Origin: Labyrinthula sp. Ha
Taxonomy: Eukaryota > Sar > Bigyra > Labyrinthulida > Labyrinthulaceae
Reading direction: 5' to 3'
DNA: 64,000 bases
Assembly (NCBI GenBank): GCA_015227615.1
Contig: JAALGZ010000011.1
Coordinates: 806,001-870,000 of the forward strand
Shown: positions 11,301-22,069 of the stretch, piece after piece
Position numbering within the stretch: the stretch's first letter is position 1
How the letters are laid out: each line of letters starts with the position of its first letter
Notes under the pieces: generated by a model
What the model was told of the DNA's origin: nothing
The model's database searches: none
The model's input: the letters and a program-made list of their open reading frames with translations, nothing else
Made by a program: the position numbers and the translations under genes

Positions 11301-14300
11301 GTCATATATCTCATCCTATTTTTTCTTTTTAATACCTAGCTTACGGGTATAGTTCTCTGCGCACGTGTAAGCTGCACACAACATTCTATTGGCCCAATTT
11401 CAAATTGCCCAAAATTAAATTTCAAAAAACAAACCCTTAAAATTGAAATGACAAAATACAAAGAATGACAGTTACATCGCAAAAGACATCAGAGGAGTTA
11501 ATTATGATCCAGATCATTGTAATTTGAGTATGATTATGATTCAACGAAACACATTCCTTTGAACGATATAAAAAAATATTTTAAATGTTGATCAGGCTAA
11601 GTTCAAGGAAAATGTCATTCCTTAAGCGCTGATTTAGATCGAATGATGATATTTTACACAGAAAGAGTTCAAGAAAATATATTTACATTGAGGAAACAAT
11701 AGAAAAATTAAATACAAAGTTTCGTAGTTGGATGACATCAATTTTCAATTGAGGTAAACACTACATCAAGAAAAAGGGCAAGAATAATTGGAGGATTAGA
11801 AAAATACAAAGAAAAGCGGCTAGATTTAGAGTTAACAGTAAGGCTTTTCACATCGAGCTGCAACCCTTAATGTTGTGTCAAAAACATGTAATTTTAACAT
11901 TTTCATTTGATTTCAACACGTATCTAAATCTTCTCAATTTCATTATTCAAAGTTTGTACCCTAGAACTCTAATTAAATTACGTCAAAAATGAATTTTTTA
12001 GCTTCGAAAAATATTTTAGAGTTTCTGTGTTTAAGCTGTTGAAAAAGATTTAAATCCATTCTCATATTTTTTGGGGGCCCAGTGGGGAGGTAAGGCAGAG
12101 TCATGGAACCATTTTTAAAGCCGCGGGAAGTTTAGAATGCTCTCCACTACTTTAGGATAATAAAGATTTGCATTTTAACATTCATTAACTTTTACTCTTC
12201 AATTGGTAGTTTCTAATACACTTTACTTTGCTCAAAGCTCCTTCTATATCTTGTCTATGGGAAAATCGTAAATCTGCGCAATGTGGACTCCGTCAAAGTA
12301 TGGGAAATCAGGATTCTGAGCATCACTGATTCAGAAAATGTATGACTAAACAATTAACTTGTACCGTATGACCTTCTTTTTATTTCATCAATTCAATCAA
12401 CTACCACGTGTATATCACAAGCTTGCAAAAAAAAATGAGCCCATTCGCTTGCTCATGATGAATAAGTAATACCAATCCTACTTTCTAATTATCAGCGATA
12501 TTGGTATTTTCAAAAACTGCTTATGATCTCTTATATCTACAGAAAGACTAATATACTTGTATTTTCTCAAAATTTATGTTAAAAATCAAACTCTTTTGAG
12601 CTATGATGAACTATCTGAGTACTACCTTTGATATTGCCCTAAGATGTCTTTCCTCATTTCGATATGTAGCAATGTGGACAAAAGTTGCTTTGTTCAAAAT
12701 CTTATATATATTATCCTACTATTTCTATTCCCTTAGTATCGGAAAAAATTATTCAACTACGCGTAGACAAAGTAAATATAGTTTTTCCAAAGTGGCTTGT
12801 TCATATTCTTCTTATAAGGAAATATTAGATCTCAAGCACATTTTGCACATTATTTTAATCGTTTCTTATTAGTATCATTAATATTATAATATTTGATTTT
12901 CAATAAAAATTACCTAATTTATTTCATCAATGTTATTATCCTAAATTCGAATACTTCTACTAGGTTTTCCTTCACAATGGTGCAGCATAATCCTGATTTT
13001 AGCGTATCATATGAATCAATCTGCCTTTAATTTGCTGTTATTTGAGTTGCTTATTTATCTTTCAATAACATGTATTCCAATTCTTTTTGAGGAAATAGTT
13101 ATGTTATTTTGTTTCATTTTTATGTGGATATATTTTTGCAGTTACCTGCAGTTTTCCAGTCTGATCGGTGGTATTCTTAAACATTTCAAATAGTTGTTAT
13201 ATTTGGTTGCACTCATATTTTTTTTTGTGAAATACTTTTATACCAACACAGTACGTTAAAATATTATGGGGATTTTTATTTATTGATTCTAAATATGTGA
13301 AAGAAACCACTCAGCTCTGAGGGAATTCCCAAAGCCTTATATCACGTATTATCGATTTCGATAAACCTGAGATGCCCTGATATCATCCGTCTAAAACCTC
13401 TTTACTCTCATAGTATTGAAACTACTTTTTAAAGTCTAAGGCTAGGGTTTCTTTATTCTATTTAAAATAAGAAGTTTCGGAGAATGAGAATACACGTGAT
13501 AATGCACATTCCCTTGGGCATCTCGTTCTCAACCCTACGTTTTTCAATTATTTTGAAATATTGGAGAGATATACACACCTAATAGAAGGGATTCTCTATT
13601 ATTTTTTAATCTTTTGAATTTATTATGGTTCTTAAATATATTTTGAGTGTGACTATTGACTTGAAATTGTCATGAACTCTTGCACATCCCATTTGCTTTC
13701 TAATGCGTTATTTCTCCTAATAACTACAGCTCACTTGAAACTATATGAGCTAAAAGAATGAATTTTGCTTATTTAAGATGCTACAAGAACCTTTTATATG
13801 AACATTGAGATGGCTTAGCGGTTGTTCTCCACAGTCTCGTGGGTGTCATAGGGATTTTGCTTTGGCAGCAGCCATATCTCTGTTATATCTTGGTGAGGCT
13901 TGAGACAGATTTAGTCGCTCCCTAACTCGAATCTTGTGGCTTTATCTTTTCACTATAGACCTAGATGAATTATAATTTTGTTAATAATGTTAAAAAAATA
14001 TGGATTAAGATTTAATTGTCATAATCTACCTCAAGTTAGAATAGCAAATATACCGGAAAGTTAAAAGTTCTTAATTCCCCACTCTGAGCTTAAGTTGTAG
14101 CCACTTTAAACTTTCATAAACTTTTATTAAAATTTGTTATTATTTGACCAAATACTAGGAGTTTAATCATGAAACTTGCTAGAGATATTGGCATTGTATG
14201 TGTTCTTTTCATGTATATGAAATAGGTAATTTCAATCTTAGGGTTCGGGAATTTTTTCGACCACAATTCTCTCTGTCAACTAATATCTTCCCGAAAAAGA

Positions 14301-17284
14301 ATATTCATCTACGACTAACCCAACTCCCCAACTACAGTAGATAGAAAATTTAGTTGAAAATTTTTCAGAATAATTGTAGTTATTCAACGAAGTTATTTGG
14401 ATTTGTACACTGTTGTTGTTTTTTTGAAGAAGTTGTACACCTTAAAACTACATACATAACCTTTTGCCTTGTGTATATTAAATATGTACTTAAGTAATTA
14501 TGTTTATATTCTTACTTTGGTGAAATATAAAAATTTGGTTTTATTTTGAATAATAGTGTTTTCATGTATTTTCTCTTTTAGGTGTCTAATAGTTTTTTTC
14601 TTTCGATTTACCTAACTCTAAGCATACAAGTCCATAAAAAACAACTATATGATGTCGGATGATGTAAATAACAAATATAATGATATTTTAAAATAAATAT
14701 ACGAGAGAATTCTACTCGACCTACTATTTGTTTCATATTTATTAAATATTGCACATCCACAGAGTGCCCTAATAAGCTGGGATACATATTTAAGCTTCTC
14801 GTAGGAAGGCCTCTGTTTTGGGATCCTCGTTTTGACACATTGGGTACATTTTTCTAATACCGAGTGATAAATTACAAACAATAGGAGCAATACCTAAATA
14901 CCAGGAATATAAAAGAAAACACATATACGCCTACACATCTGATGGAACTAAAAGTGCCAAAAATTTAATAGATTATATCCTCAAATGTTTTCGAAAGGGC
15001 ATCAGAAAACTGGTTTGTGTAACTTGTATGATATGACAACCAATTTGGGAAAGGTTTAAAAATGTTGTAATTTATGATTTGAAAACTTAAGAGTTCTAAT
15101 TCTTGAAGGATATGGGGTTTCATAAAACATATACTTCATAAAAGCGTAAATTTGAAATTTAAGCGCTAAAAGGTTCCTGCAATGTTTCTTCGTTGCAAAT
15201 TTTAGGCGAAGTTATTCCCTCCTCCATAAGCATACATGTTAATATTTTTAAATTTTTCCAACATCGATTTTTAAATATAGAAATTATGATACTTCTATTC
15301 ATATATAGCTGGAAAATATACTGAGACTATTTCCATCGGGTGAAAATAGTTTTTTGAGGAATCCTTTTCTGGTGCATTAGTATACGTTCATATGAAAGGG
15401 TAAATTTGCGCATATGTTAAATTAACAAAGATCTATCTTTATTTAACCGGGGTTCAAAAATTTACAAACTTCAGATTTATCATTTACCAATGGATTTAGT
15501 GCGAAGACAACAAAGGTAATAAATATAAATGTCTGAATAGCGCCGAAAACTCAGTTGACCAAGCCCTATGTTAATTAAGTTTATATTTATTAGTTTGATC
15601 TATTCTTGTCAACTCCGGGCTCAAAGAGAGTTTTTCTGTCTAAGAAAATACTTAAATTCCTATTAGAAATGGCTCAAATCAAGAGCAAGGAAATGAGATT
15701 CGACATGTACTTGATACATGGCACCTATCAAAACACCTTCACGAGAAAAAAAAATGGGATGAGTTCAGTGCATTCTTATGTATACACTTGAAGATAAAAT
15801 TCTAATTGAGTTTTTCAATTCACTTATTGCTTTCTAGAGTTGATAGAGGAGATGAAGAGAACAATGGATAACAGGGCTTCTCATAATCAATTTAAGCTTA
15901 TCTCAGAAAAAAAATACTATATACCAATGTGTTCAAAATACAGCTGGACTAGTTGGTTGCTTAAGAACGAGTGTTGCCTTACTCTTTAGAGCAAGCAACA
16001 CATTATCCTTAAAGACCTGTCTGTTATCTGAAACTACCAAAAAAATATTTTTCAGTAGCTAGGTAAGTTTTTCGGAAGTTTTGCTTAAACGACAAAGTCA
16101 TACCCAAAGTAAGGGTTTTGAATACAGATGTGTGTATTAAAGATAATGATTATTTGTCTGTTTTATTGATGCAAGCCAAGGCTACTTTTGGAAGTTGTCC
16201 GGAACCATCAATGAGAGAGAGATTGAACTGTCTAGTTTTTCTGTGCATCCGAGTTCTTATATTTTTCAAAAGACAAAACTAGAACTATCTAAATAACCCA
16301 AGGAGAACTACATATATAATTTTAGTAGATTAGTAAACTGTCCATGTCGCAAAGAAAATCAATTTAGTAGGGGATATGGGTTCCTTCTCTTTCCAGCGTA
16401 ATGGGCTTGCCTTGATGTCATACTCGAATTCACCAAGGTAACAAAGATTCCTAGTTGATCCTCTCTGTTTTACGCTCTTCTATGGAGCTTATGTTTATTC
16501 ACACAGTCTGCCTTAATTAATAGTAGCAGGACCAAACGTTGTTACAAATTTTTACTCAGAGTAATACTACAGCTAGTTTTCCATTGTATAATATCAAGTT
16601 AAAACGTAATTCTAGGACCTTCCCAAAACACAGTTCTACAGGTGCTCTAGGCCTGCCATGACAAGAGTCGATACTTTGTATTACGTGAAACTGGTTGCAA
16701 ACAAGGGACTTTGAAGGTAGCTTGGAATAAATGAATTCGGCTATTAGATACAGACATTGAGATCAAAGACTTGGATCTAGTTAGTATACTTCTTGAGGAG
16801 ATATCAAAGTAATGTGCTGTAACTAGGCATCGAATTTAATAAAACTCTTCAATAATTATTTGAAAATGAATATGGTTCTGGTTATCAATAGGAGAATTGG
16901 CGTTTTGATTTGTAATAAATCATTCCAATTCCATTATGATTGTAAATTAATTATCATTACAAGGTTGGGCATATTTTCTTGGACAAAGTGCCTCGATGAT
17001 TTTTATTTCGTTTTGCGCCGTACGAAAAACCTTAAAATACGTTCCATGTTATGTAACCGTACAATACTCCCGCATAATGCCCGAGCCATATGATCATTTT
17101 AAACAGTCTTTTATACGATACAAAAATAACAAGAAAGCAACCATTTTCTCCAAGGTCATATGGCCCTACTTTGTAATGGAATTCAAATGATTATCAATGA
17201 ACACTCAAAATATTATTGCAAGTATTCATCATCATCAATAAGAAAAGTATTGGAGAAAATATATTGATAGATTATCAATAATAA
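8390..17284. other. Gene desert of about 8.9 kb
   Basis: I find no coding region here. Open frames are short (60-90 codons), often without ATG, overlap on both strands and carry no motif. No tRNA folds. At about 13810-13820 'TGGCTTAGCGG' matches a pol III A box, but no convincing B box follows at tRNA spacing. Could hold non-coding transcripts or decayed elements that I cannot recognise. Confidence 0.5.
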
Positions 17285-17494
17285 GCAATCCAGGTTCATC
17301 GGCAAGATACTAAACTATGAAGAATTGGCTCTGCAGAGTATCATTAGTTTAAGTTTTCAGTGCTATGGCGAGAAAACCTGCAGGGTGGTTGGTTGAGTGG
17401 GTTCAACTCCCACACGAGGTAAGAAAGAGCTTTGGGTCAGTTATGTCCTCGATCTAAGACCGAAGGATTTTTAACATCCAATTAAGTCCCAAAA
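17285..17494 (+). mobile_element. SINE-like tRNA-derived repeat, copy A
   Basis: About 210 bp clearly related to 38310-38543 in the same orientation. Shared blocks include 'aagttttcagtgc', 'cacacga' and 'tttgggtcagttatgtcctc'. At 17397-17413 it has a perfect tRNA T-arm: stem GTGGG/CCCAC around loop TTCAACT, which is also a pol III B box. The A-box-like region ('ttggctctgcagag', near 17325) is weaker than in copy B. The 3' end reads 'agtcccaaaa'. The 5' boundary is set by eye and may be off by 20 bp. Confidence 0.7.
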
Positions 17495-18111
17495 GATTAA
17501 CAATAAATCTAGTTCGACCTTAGTTAAACCCTCTTGGAACCCTATTACGCACTCTAACTCAGTCCAAATTGACCTTTTGGTATGATGGTGTATTCATGAC
17601 TTCTGAGCCACTCTTAACTTTTCTATTTTCTTCAGAACCGCTGAAAAGAAGCTATTTGATAGGTTTTTTGGAGCAAAGAGAGTTTCATTTAAGCTTTTTA
17701 GACATTTTGTAAATCTATGCCTTTGAGAACATAATTGTGATATTTTGGGCACCCGATATGTGCAAGTTAATTTATATTGGTATCATGCTTTCTAAGAAGA
17801 ATAAATCTCACATTTTTTCTATCTACAACGACAGATTAAAGAGACAAGAATAAGACAGGGTTTGAAGAAAGAATAACTAAGATTTACGAAACTCAGAAGA
17901 AAAAATACAAAATAAATATTAAGGGGGATAAATTTTGACATTTTTTGTATATTCCAAGTGACGGTGATACTTCTAGACAACATTTTTCCTGTTCTTGTTG
18001 GCACCTTGAGAAGACAATTTGAACATTGCCAGCATAGCTTTGAGACTAAACTCAAGAAAATTGACTTTTAAATAAAATTTAGTGCTTTAAATTTACTTTC
18101 TCCGATGATAA
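17495..18111. other. Intergenic upstream of the tandem paralogues
   Basis: About 600 bp of AT-rich spacer that should carry the promoter of the first paralogue. The short open frame on the minus strand at 17819-18055 shows nothing recognisable. No motif called. Confidence 0.45.
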
Positions 18112-18783
18112 ATGAGTTTCTTTCATAAAATTCCTCGAAAAGAAACTTTAAGGCAAATGGCGCTTGATAAGGCTGAAGAATACTTTGAAGAAAATAGCAT
18201 GTCTATTTCAACTCTCTCTCTTTTATCTATTATTCTTCCTGACAAAAAGAACTTACTTAAATACCCAAAAGTAAGCCTAGAGGACTTTAAATGTGATGAT
18301 TGTGAGTGTGATGCACCACTGGAAAGTAACTGCGCGTGGGGAGAATGGTTAGACTTCATCAAACAAATCTTTCTATGTGTTTTTTGCCTCTTGTGCGGGA
18401 CTTGGTTCAATTGTTTGCTTTTTGTAGATTGTATATTAAAAGATGATGGATTAAAAAGATTAGATATTGTTCGTTGTGTATTTTTGATATACAAAGAAGG
18501 GATTTTTATTTATAAACCAAGAATAGAAGCTGTAAAATGTGGGTATTTATGCTTTTTTTGGGCTAAATATGCTGTTGCTGATGATTATACAACTATTCCA
18601 GAGAGTTTTCAGTTTTATAAGTGGGAAAAACGTTTAATTCAACTGTCTAAAAGTTATTTTCAAAAAACCTATGTAGATTTTCCTGTCGTAAGAATTCACA
18701 ATCGCTCTTATGTGTTACACAGTGATGTTTCTCAGGCATTGCTTGAATACCAAAAACAATTTTTTCAGGTGGAAAGTGTGTGA
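18112..18783 (+). CDS. Unrecognised Cys-rich protein, tandem paralogue 1
   Basis: Single exon, ATG start, 223 residues, TGA stop. Related along its whole length to the next gene at 19349-20026. Shared features in order: N-terminal 'MS-FH--P----LRQ-A-DKA--YFE'; a 'SLLSIILPDKK' block; a Cys-rich middle; a hydrophobic segment at about residues 88-110 with GTWFNC; then 'DIVRCVFLIYKEGIFIYK' and 'KCGYLCFFW', which read as beta strands. The hydrophobic segment rich in Cys could be a membrane anchor or a buried core. I recognise no domain family and propose no function. Conservation of blocks between the two copies, with free divergence between blocks, argues that both are real genes. Confidence 0.75.
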   Translation: MSFFHKIPRKETLRQMALDKAEEYFEENSMSISTLSLLSIILPDKKNLLKYPKVSLEDFKCDDCECDAPLESNCAWGEWLDFIKQIFLCVFCLLCGTWFNCLLFVDCILKDDGLKRLDIVRCVFLIYKEGIFIYKPRIEAVKCGYLCFFWAKYAVADDYTTIPESFQFYKWEKRLIQLSKSYFQKTYVDFPVVRIHNRSYVLHSDVSQALLEYQKQFFQVESV

Positions 18784-19348
18784 AAGTTGTTTAAAAATAT
18801 CCAAATATTTTTGTTTTATATTGTAATTATTCTTATATTCATTAGTTTCACTACCTGCCCTGTTGATTCTTCATAGCTTCCAGTTCAATCCCAATAAAAG
18901 TTTGTAAATAAGAGAATCTTTGTATTTTTGAACTAAATCAGCTTTGGAAATATAAATAAGTACAATATTTTCTATATGAAAATGAGATGCTCCAGCTATT
19001 GCTTCTACTCTATTTGTATTTCTTGCGGGATATTTTCTTGTTCTCTTATAATGAACAGAGTGATATAAAATAAATTAAAAGCAATATTGTATTACCATAG
19101 ACCTAGAATTTCAAAGAAACGAAGGAACTAGACTGTGAAAATTGGATATTGTAAAGTGATAGAAGAACGTGTTGAACCATTGTGAGACACTAGACATAAG
19201 CCTCGTGAGTGTAATATAATTTTCACCTTTCATAGATCAATCTGACGAATTTCTCTTAGTGAAAAGTTTTCCTACTTAAGTGTCTCTATTACAAGAACAA
19301 CACAAAAGGAACATCCAAGTGTAAGTGTAGACGACTAAATAATATCTC
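18784..19348. other. Spacer between the tandem paralogues
   Basis: 565 bp without a gene. It should contain the 3' end of paralogue 1 and the promoter of paralogue 2. No obvious repeat of the upstream region of paralogue 1 is visible, so the duplication either did not carry a long promoter or is old. Confidence 0.45.
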
Positions 19349-20026
19349 ATGAGTATTTTTCATTCCTTGCCACCACCAGATGAACTACGTCAACTTGCAA
19401 TTGATAAAGCAGATCAATACTTCGAAGATCATAACTTACCAAACTCCTCCCTTTCCCTTGTTTCTATACTACTTCCCGAGAAAAATATATTGAGAAAGTA
19501 TCCAAAGTCAACTCCCTGCCATCGTATTTATGATATGGATTGCTGTGATATTCCTAGTGGTTGTAGCCGTTCTTATCTGCGAGATTGGTTCGAGTGTATT
19601 TATGGAACCTATTACATATACTTTTGTATTATTTTTGGGTGCTGGTTTAACTGTGTCATTTTAGCAGATTGTTTCATAGAGGGAGAAGCATCTACAAGAG
19701 TTGATATTATTCGCTGTGTTTACTTAGTTTACCAAGAAGGAATTTTTATTTACAAAGCGAAATTGAAACCTTTGAAATGCGGTTATTTGTGTTTTTGTTG
19801 GGATGTATTGGAAGAGTCATATGATTATAATATCTATCCAGAGGACAGTTATTATTTCCCCTGGGGAGTTCAATTAATTTATCCAAGATCTTATGAAAGA
19901 CGGATTAAAATGAACAAGCATTTCACTTTTCTTCAAATCGATAAAAGGGAGTACGTTGTACCAACCAGAGTTGGAGAAGCTTTGTTAGAGTGTCAAAAAG
20001 AGCTTTCCATGGTTTCTGAAGCTTAA
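19349..20026 (+). CDS. Unrecognised Cys-rich protein, tandem paralogue 2
   Basis: Single exon, ATG start, 225 residues, TAA stop. Same architecture as 18112-18783: 'LRQLAIDKADQYFED', 'SLVSILLPEKN', a Cys-rich middle with 'GCWFNC' in a hydrophobic stretch, then 'DIIRCVYLVYQEGIFIYK' and 'KCGYLCFCW'. The middle holds more Cys ('DMDCCDIPSGC') than the first copy. The C-terminal third is the least similar part, with a short 'R-YV' strand and a final 'ALLE-QKE' helix shared. It converges on the ABCG transporter gene with 46 nt between stops. No function proposed. Confidence 0.75.
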   Translation: MSIFHSLPPPDELRQLAIDKADQYFEDHNLPNSSLSLVSILLPEKNILRKYPKSTPCHRIYDMDCCDIPSGCSRSYLRDWFECIYGTYYIYFCIIFGCWFNCVILADCFIEGEASTRVDIIRCVYLVYQEGIFIYKAKLKPLKCGYLCFCWDVLEESYDYNIYPEDSYYFPWGVQLIYPRSYERRIKMNKHFTFLQIDKREYVVPTRVGEALLECQKELSMVSEA

Positions 20027-20072
20027 TAAGTGTGGAAAATAATGCAACATCAGCGATAGAAGTATTCTCTTA

Positions 20073-22069
20073 CTAACCTGTAAATTTATTAGCTCTATAT
20101 ACAAGAACCGCCAGGGAGACAATCCGAAAGGCTATAGCAAGAACAACAATTAATGACACATATAAAGGAACGTCCTCCTCATTTATGTTTTGGTTATCTA
20201 GAGCAGATAGACAAGATGACAAGAACTCAATTTTCTCTTCATACTGATCACATTCGCCCTCAATTTCAGAGTTGTCTTGACATTCTTGGAGCTCAGTCAC
20301 AACATCATCAAGGTTTTCATTACCAAAGCAATCCTGAAACTCTATCACCGCACCAACAGTTGCTGCGTACTTAATGATAGAAATATATTGAAGCCACTGT
20401 AACCAAACAGGAATGTTTCCAATTGGAATAAACAACCCACTAAAGAGCATTTGTGGAAATATGAGCACAGGTGAGTACTCTTGAGCTGCTTTTGCATTAC
20501 TTACAGATGCTCCAATAATTTGGCCCAGACCAGCTGAACAAACTCCAGTCAAAGCACCTAGTAATACTATTAAGATAAAATTTCCCTCCATTCCCATCAA
20601 GAGGTACAGGACCGATAACGCAATAACAGAATCAAAGAAAATTTTAGGTGTCTCCACCACAACTTTTGAAATTAAATATGAGCCGGAGCTGTAAGTTCCA
20701 GTTTGATATTCTCGGAGCATAATCCCACGATCTAAAGGAAAATTTATCAGTTGTGGCTGAAGCGAGCCCATGAAAAGAGTTATATAACCAAAAAGGACAG
20801 CTGAAACACCTACACCAACGCTAAAATTTTCTTTATCTCTGTCCAAAGCCATGTAAAAAATGGCACCAATTACTGCGTTCATGATTACTCGGGTTCCTGT
20901 GGTAGTTTTTATGATGGAAGGGTCTCGATAAAACGCCTTTGCCTCCCGTAAAGTTAACGCAGAAACTTGCTTCCAGAAAGAAGATTTCTCAACTGAACCT
21001 CCCAAGCTTTCGCCTCGTGGTTTTGACACCGATACAGGAATTTCTTTCTTTTCAGATGAAACTATGCTCTTGAAGCTCCATTCAATTTTTGGTTTACTTT
21101 CACCTGTGTGTATATTGAACCTTATCAACTTCTTTTCTTCAGTAGTTTGTGCTACCAGCATCACATAATCTGCTGGATTTGTAAGCCCTGGTATGGGCTT
21201 TCCAAGATCCGCCATAATTCTTGGCATATCTGTAACCGTACCATTGTACATTACCGACCCTTTAGACAAGATTATAACGTTCTCAAACTCGTTGAATACT
21301 TCTGAACTTGGCTGGTGAATAGTGCAAAGACAGCAACATCCAGTGGCCTTGCCCAGCTTTTGTAAAATCTTTATTACTTTCCACGCGTTAAAACTATCTA
21401 ATCCGCTTGTGGGTTCATCGAGGAATAGCATTGTAGGGTTAGTTACTAACTCGATTCCAATTGCGACTCTTTTTCTTTCTCCTCCACTGACTCCACGAAC
21501 ACTAACACTTCCAACTATTGAATGTTGAACATGAGTTAATCCAAGAGAATCTATTAAATCACCCACAATTTTTTCTCTCTGCGCGTCATCCTCTGAAATT
21601 TCAGTTGGCAAACGTAAGCGAGCAGAAAAATTAAGACTTTCTCGAACAGTTGCTGTTGGGAAAAGAAGGTCATCTTGCATAACATACGCAACCCTTCTTC
21701 TATAGTGCTTTGGAAGCATTGGTACCCCATTGACTTGGATTTTTCCTTGAACTACCTTGTCTCCACCGGAGACAACCCGTCCTGCAAGTACATTCATCAA
21801 CGAAGTCTACAAGTAAAGAAAAAATACTAACTCACTTTTCCAGCTCCGGAAGAACCCATTAATGCTGTAACATCACCTCCTTCTACTCTTCCTGTAATGT
21901 TATTCAAGATTTTCTTTTCCTTGATCTTGTAGTTGAGATCTACCCACTGTAGATCCGTCTTAAGTTTTTTCTCGCTTGCAAAGTAGCTGAAATGTGGATC
22001 AAAATCAACTTCATGAAACAGATCCTCTAAGCTCTTCCTAGAATTTAATGGCTCTTTGTTTTGCAGCAT
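20073..22069 (-). CDS. ABCG-family half-transporter, two exons
   Basis: Exon 1 (21836-22069) and exon 2 (20073-21806) join across a 29-nt intron into 655 residues. The splice lies inside the Walker A motif and restores GSSGAGKTS. Further ATPase motifs: signature VSGGERKRVAIG, Walker B MLFLDEPTSGLD and H-loop CTIHQPSSEVF. The ATPase-first, membrane-second order is that of ABCG half-transporters, which must dimerise. The membrane part starts near 'FYRDPSIIKTTTGTRV' and has about six hydrophobic segments; a Cys-rich loop ('DCFGNENLDDVVTELQEC') before the last segment matches the large extracellular loop of ABCG proteins. Substrate not predictable; lipids, sterols or xenobiotics are typical of the family. 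The ATG at 22069 is the natural start. Confidence 0.92.
21807..21835 (-). other. Spliceosomal intron, 29 nt, inside the Walker A codons of the ABCG gene
   Basis: On the minus strand it starts GTGAGTTAGT and ends TTACTTGTAG. It separates GGA AAA from ACT TCG, phase 0, and its removal is required to form the Walker A Lys-Thr pair. Confidence 0.92.

Noticed and set aside
12603-13193. Two ATG-started hydrophobic frames of 89 and 60 codons
   Set aside because: Composition is that of random T-rich DNA, with no motif and no homologous partner in the window.
13808-13935. A-box TGGCTTAGCGG with a weak B-box-like sequence about 100 nt on
   Set aside because: The second box is poor, the spacing is wrong for a tRNA and there is no second copy in the window.
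20081-20100. Possible further 3' exon of the ABCG gene after a GT at the stop codon
   Set aside because: The C-terminus already ends where ABCG proteins end after the last membrane segment, and the convergent gene follows within 46 nt.
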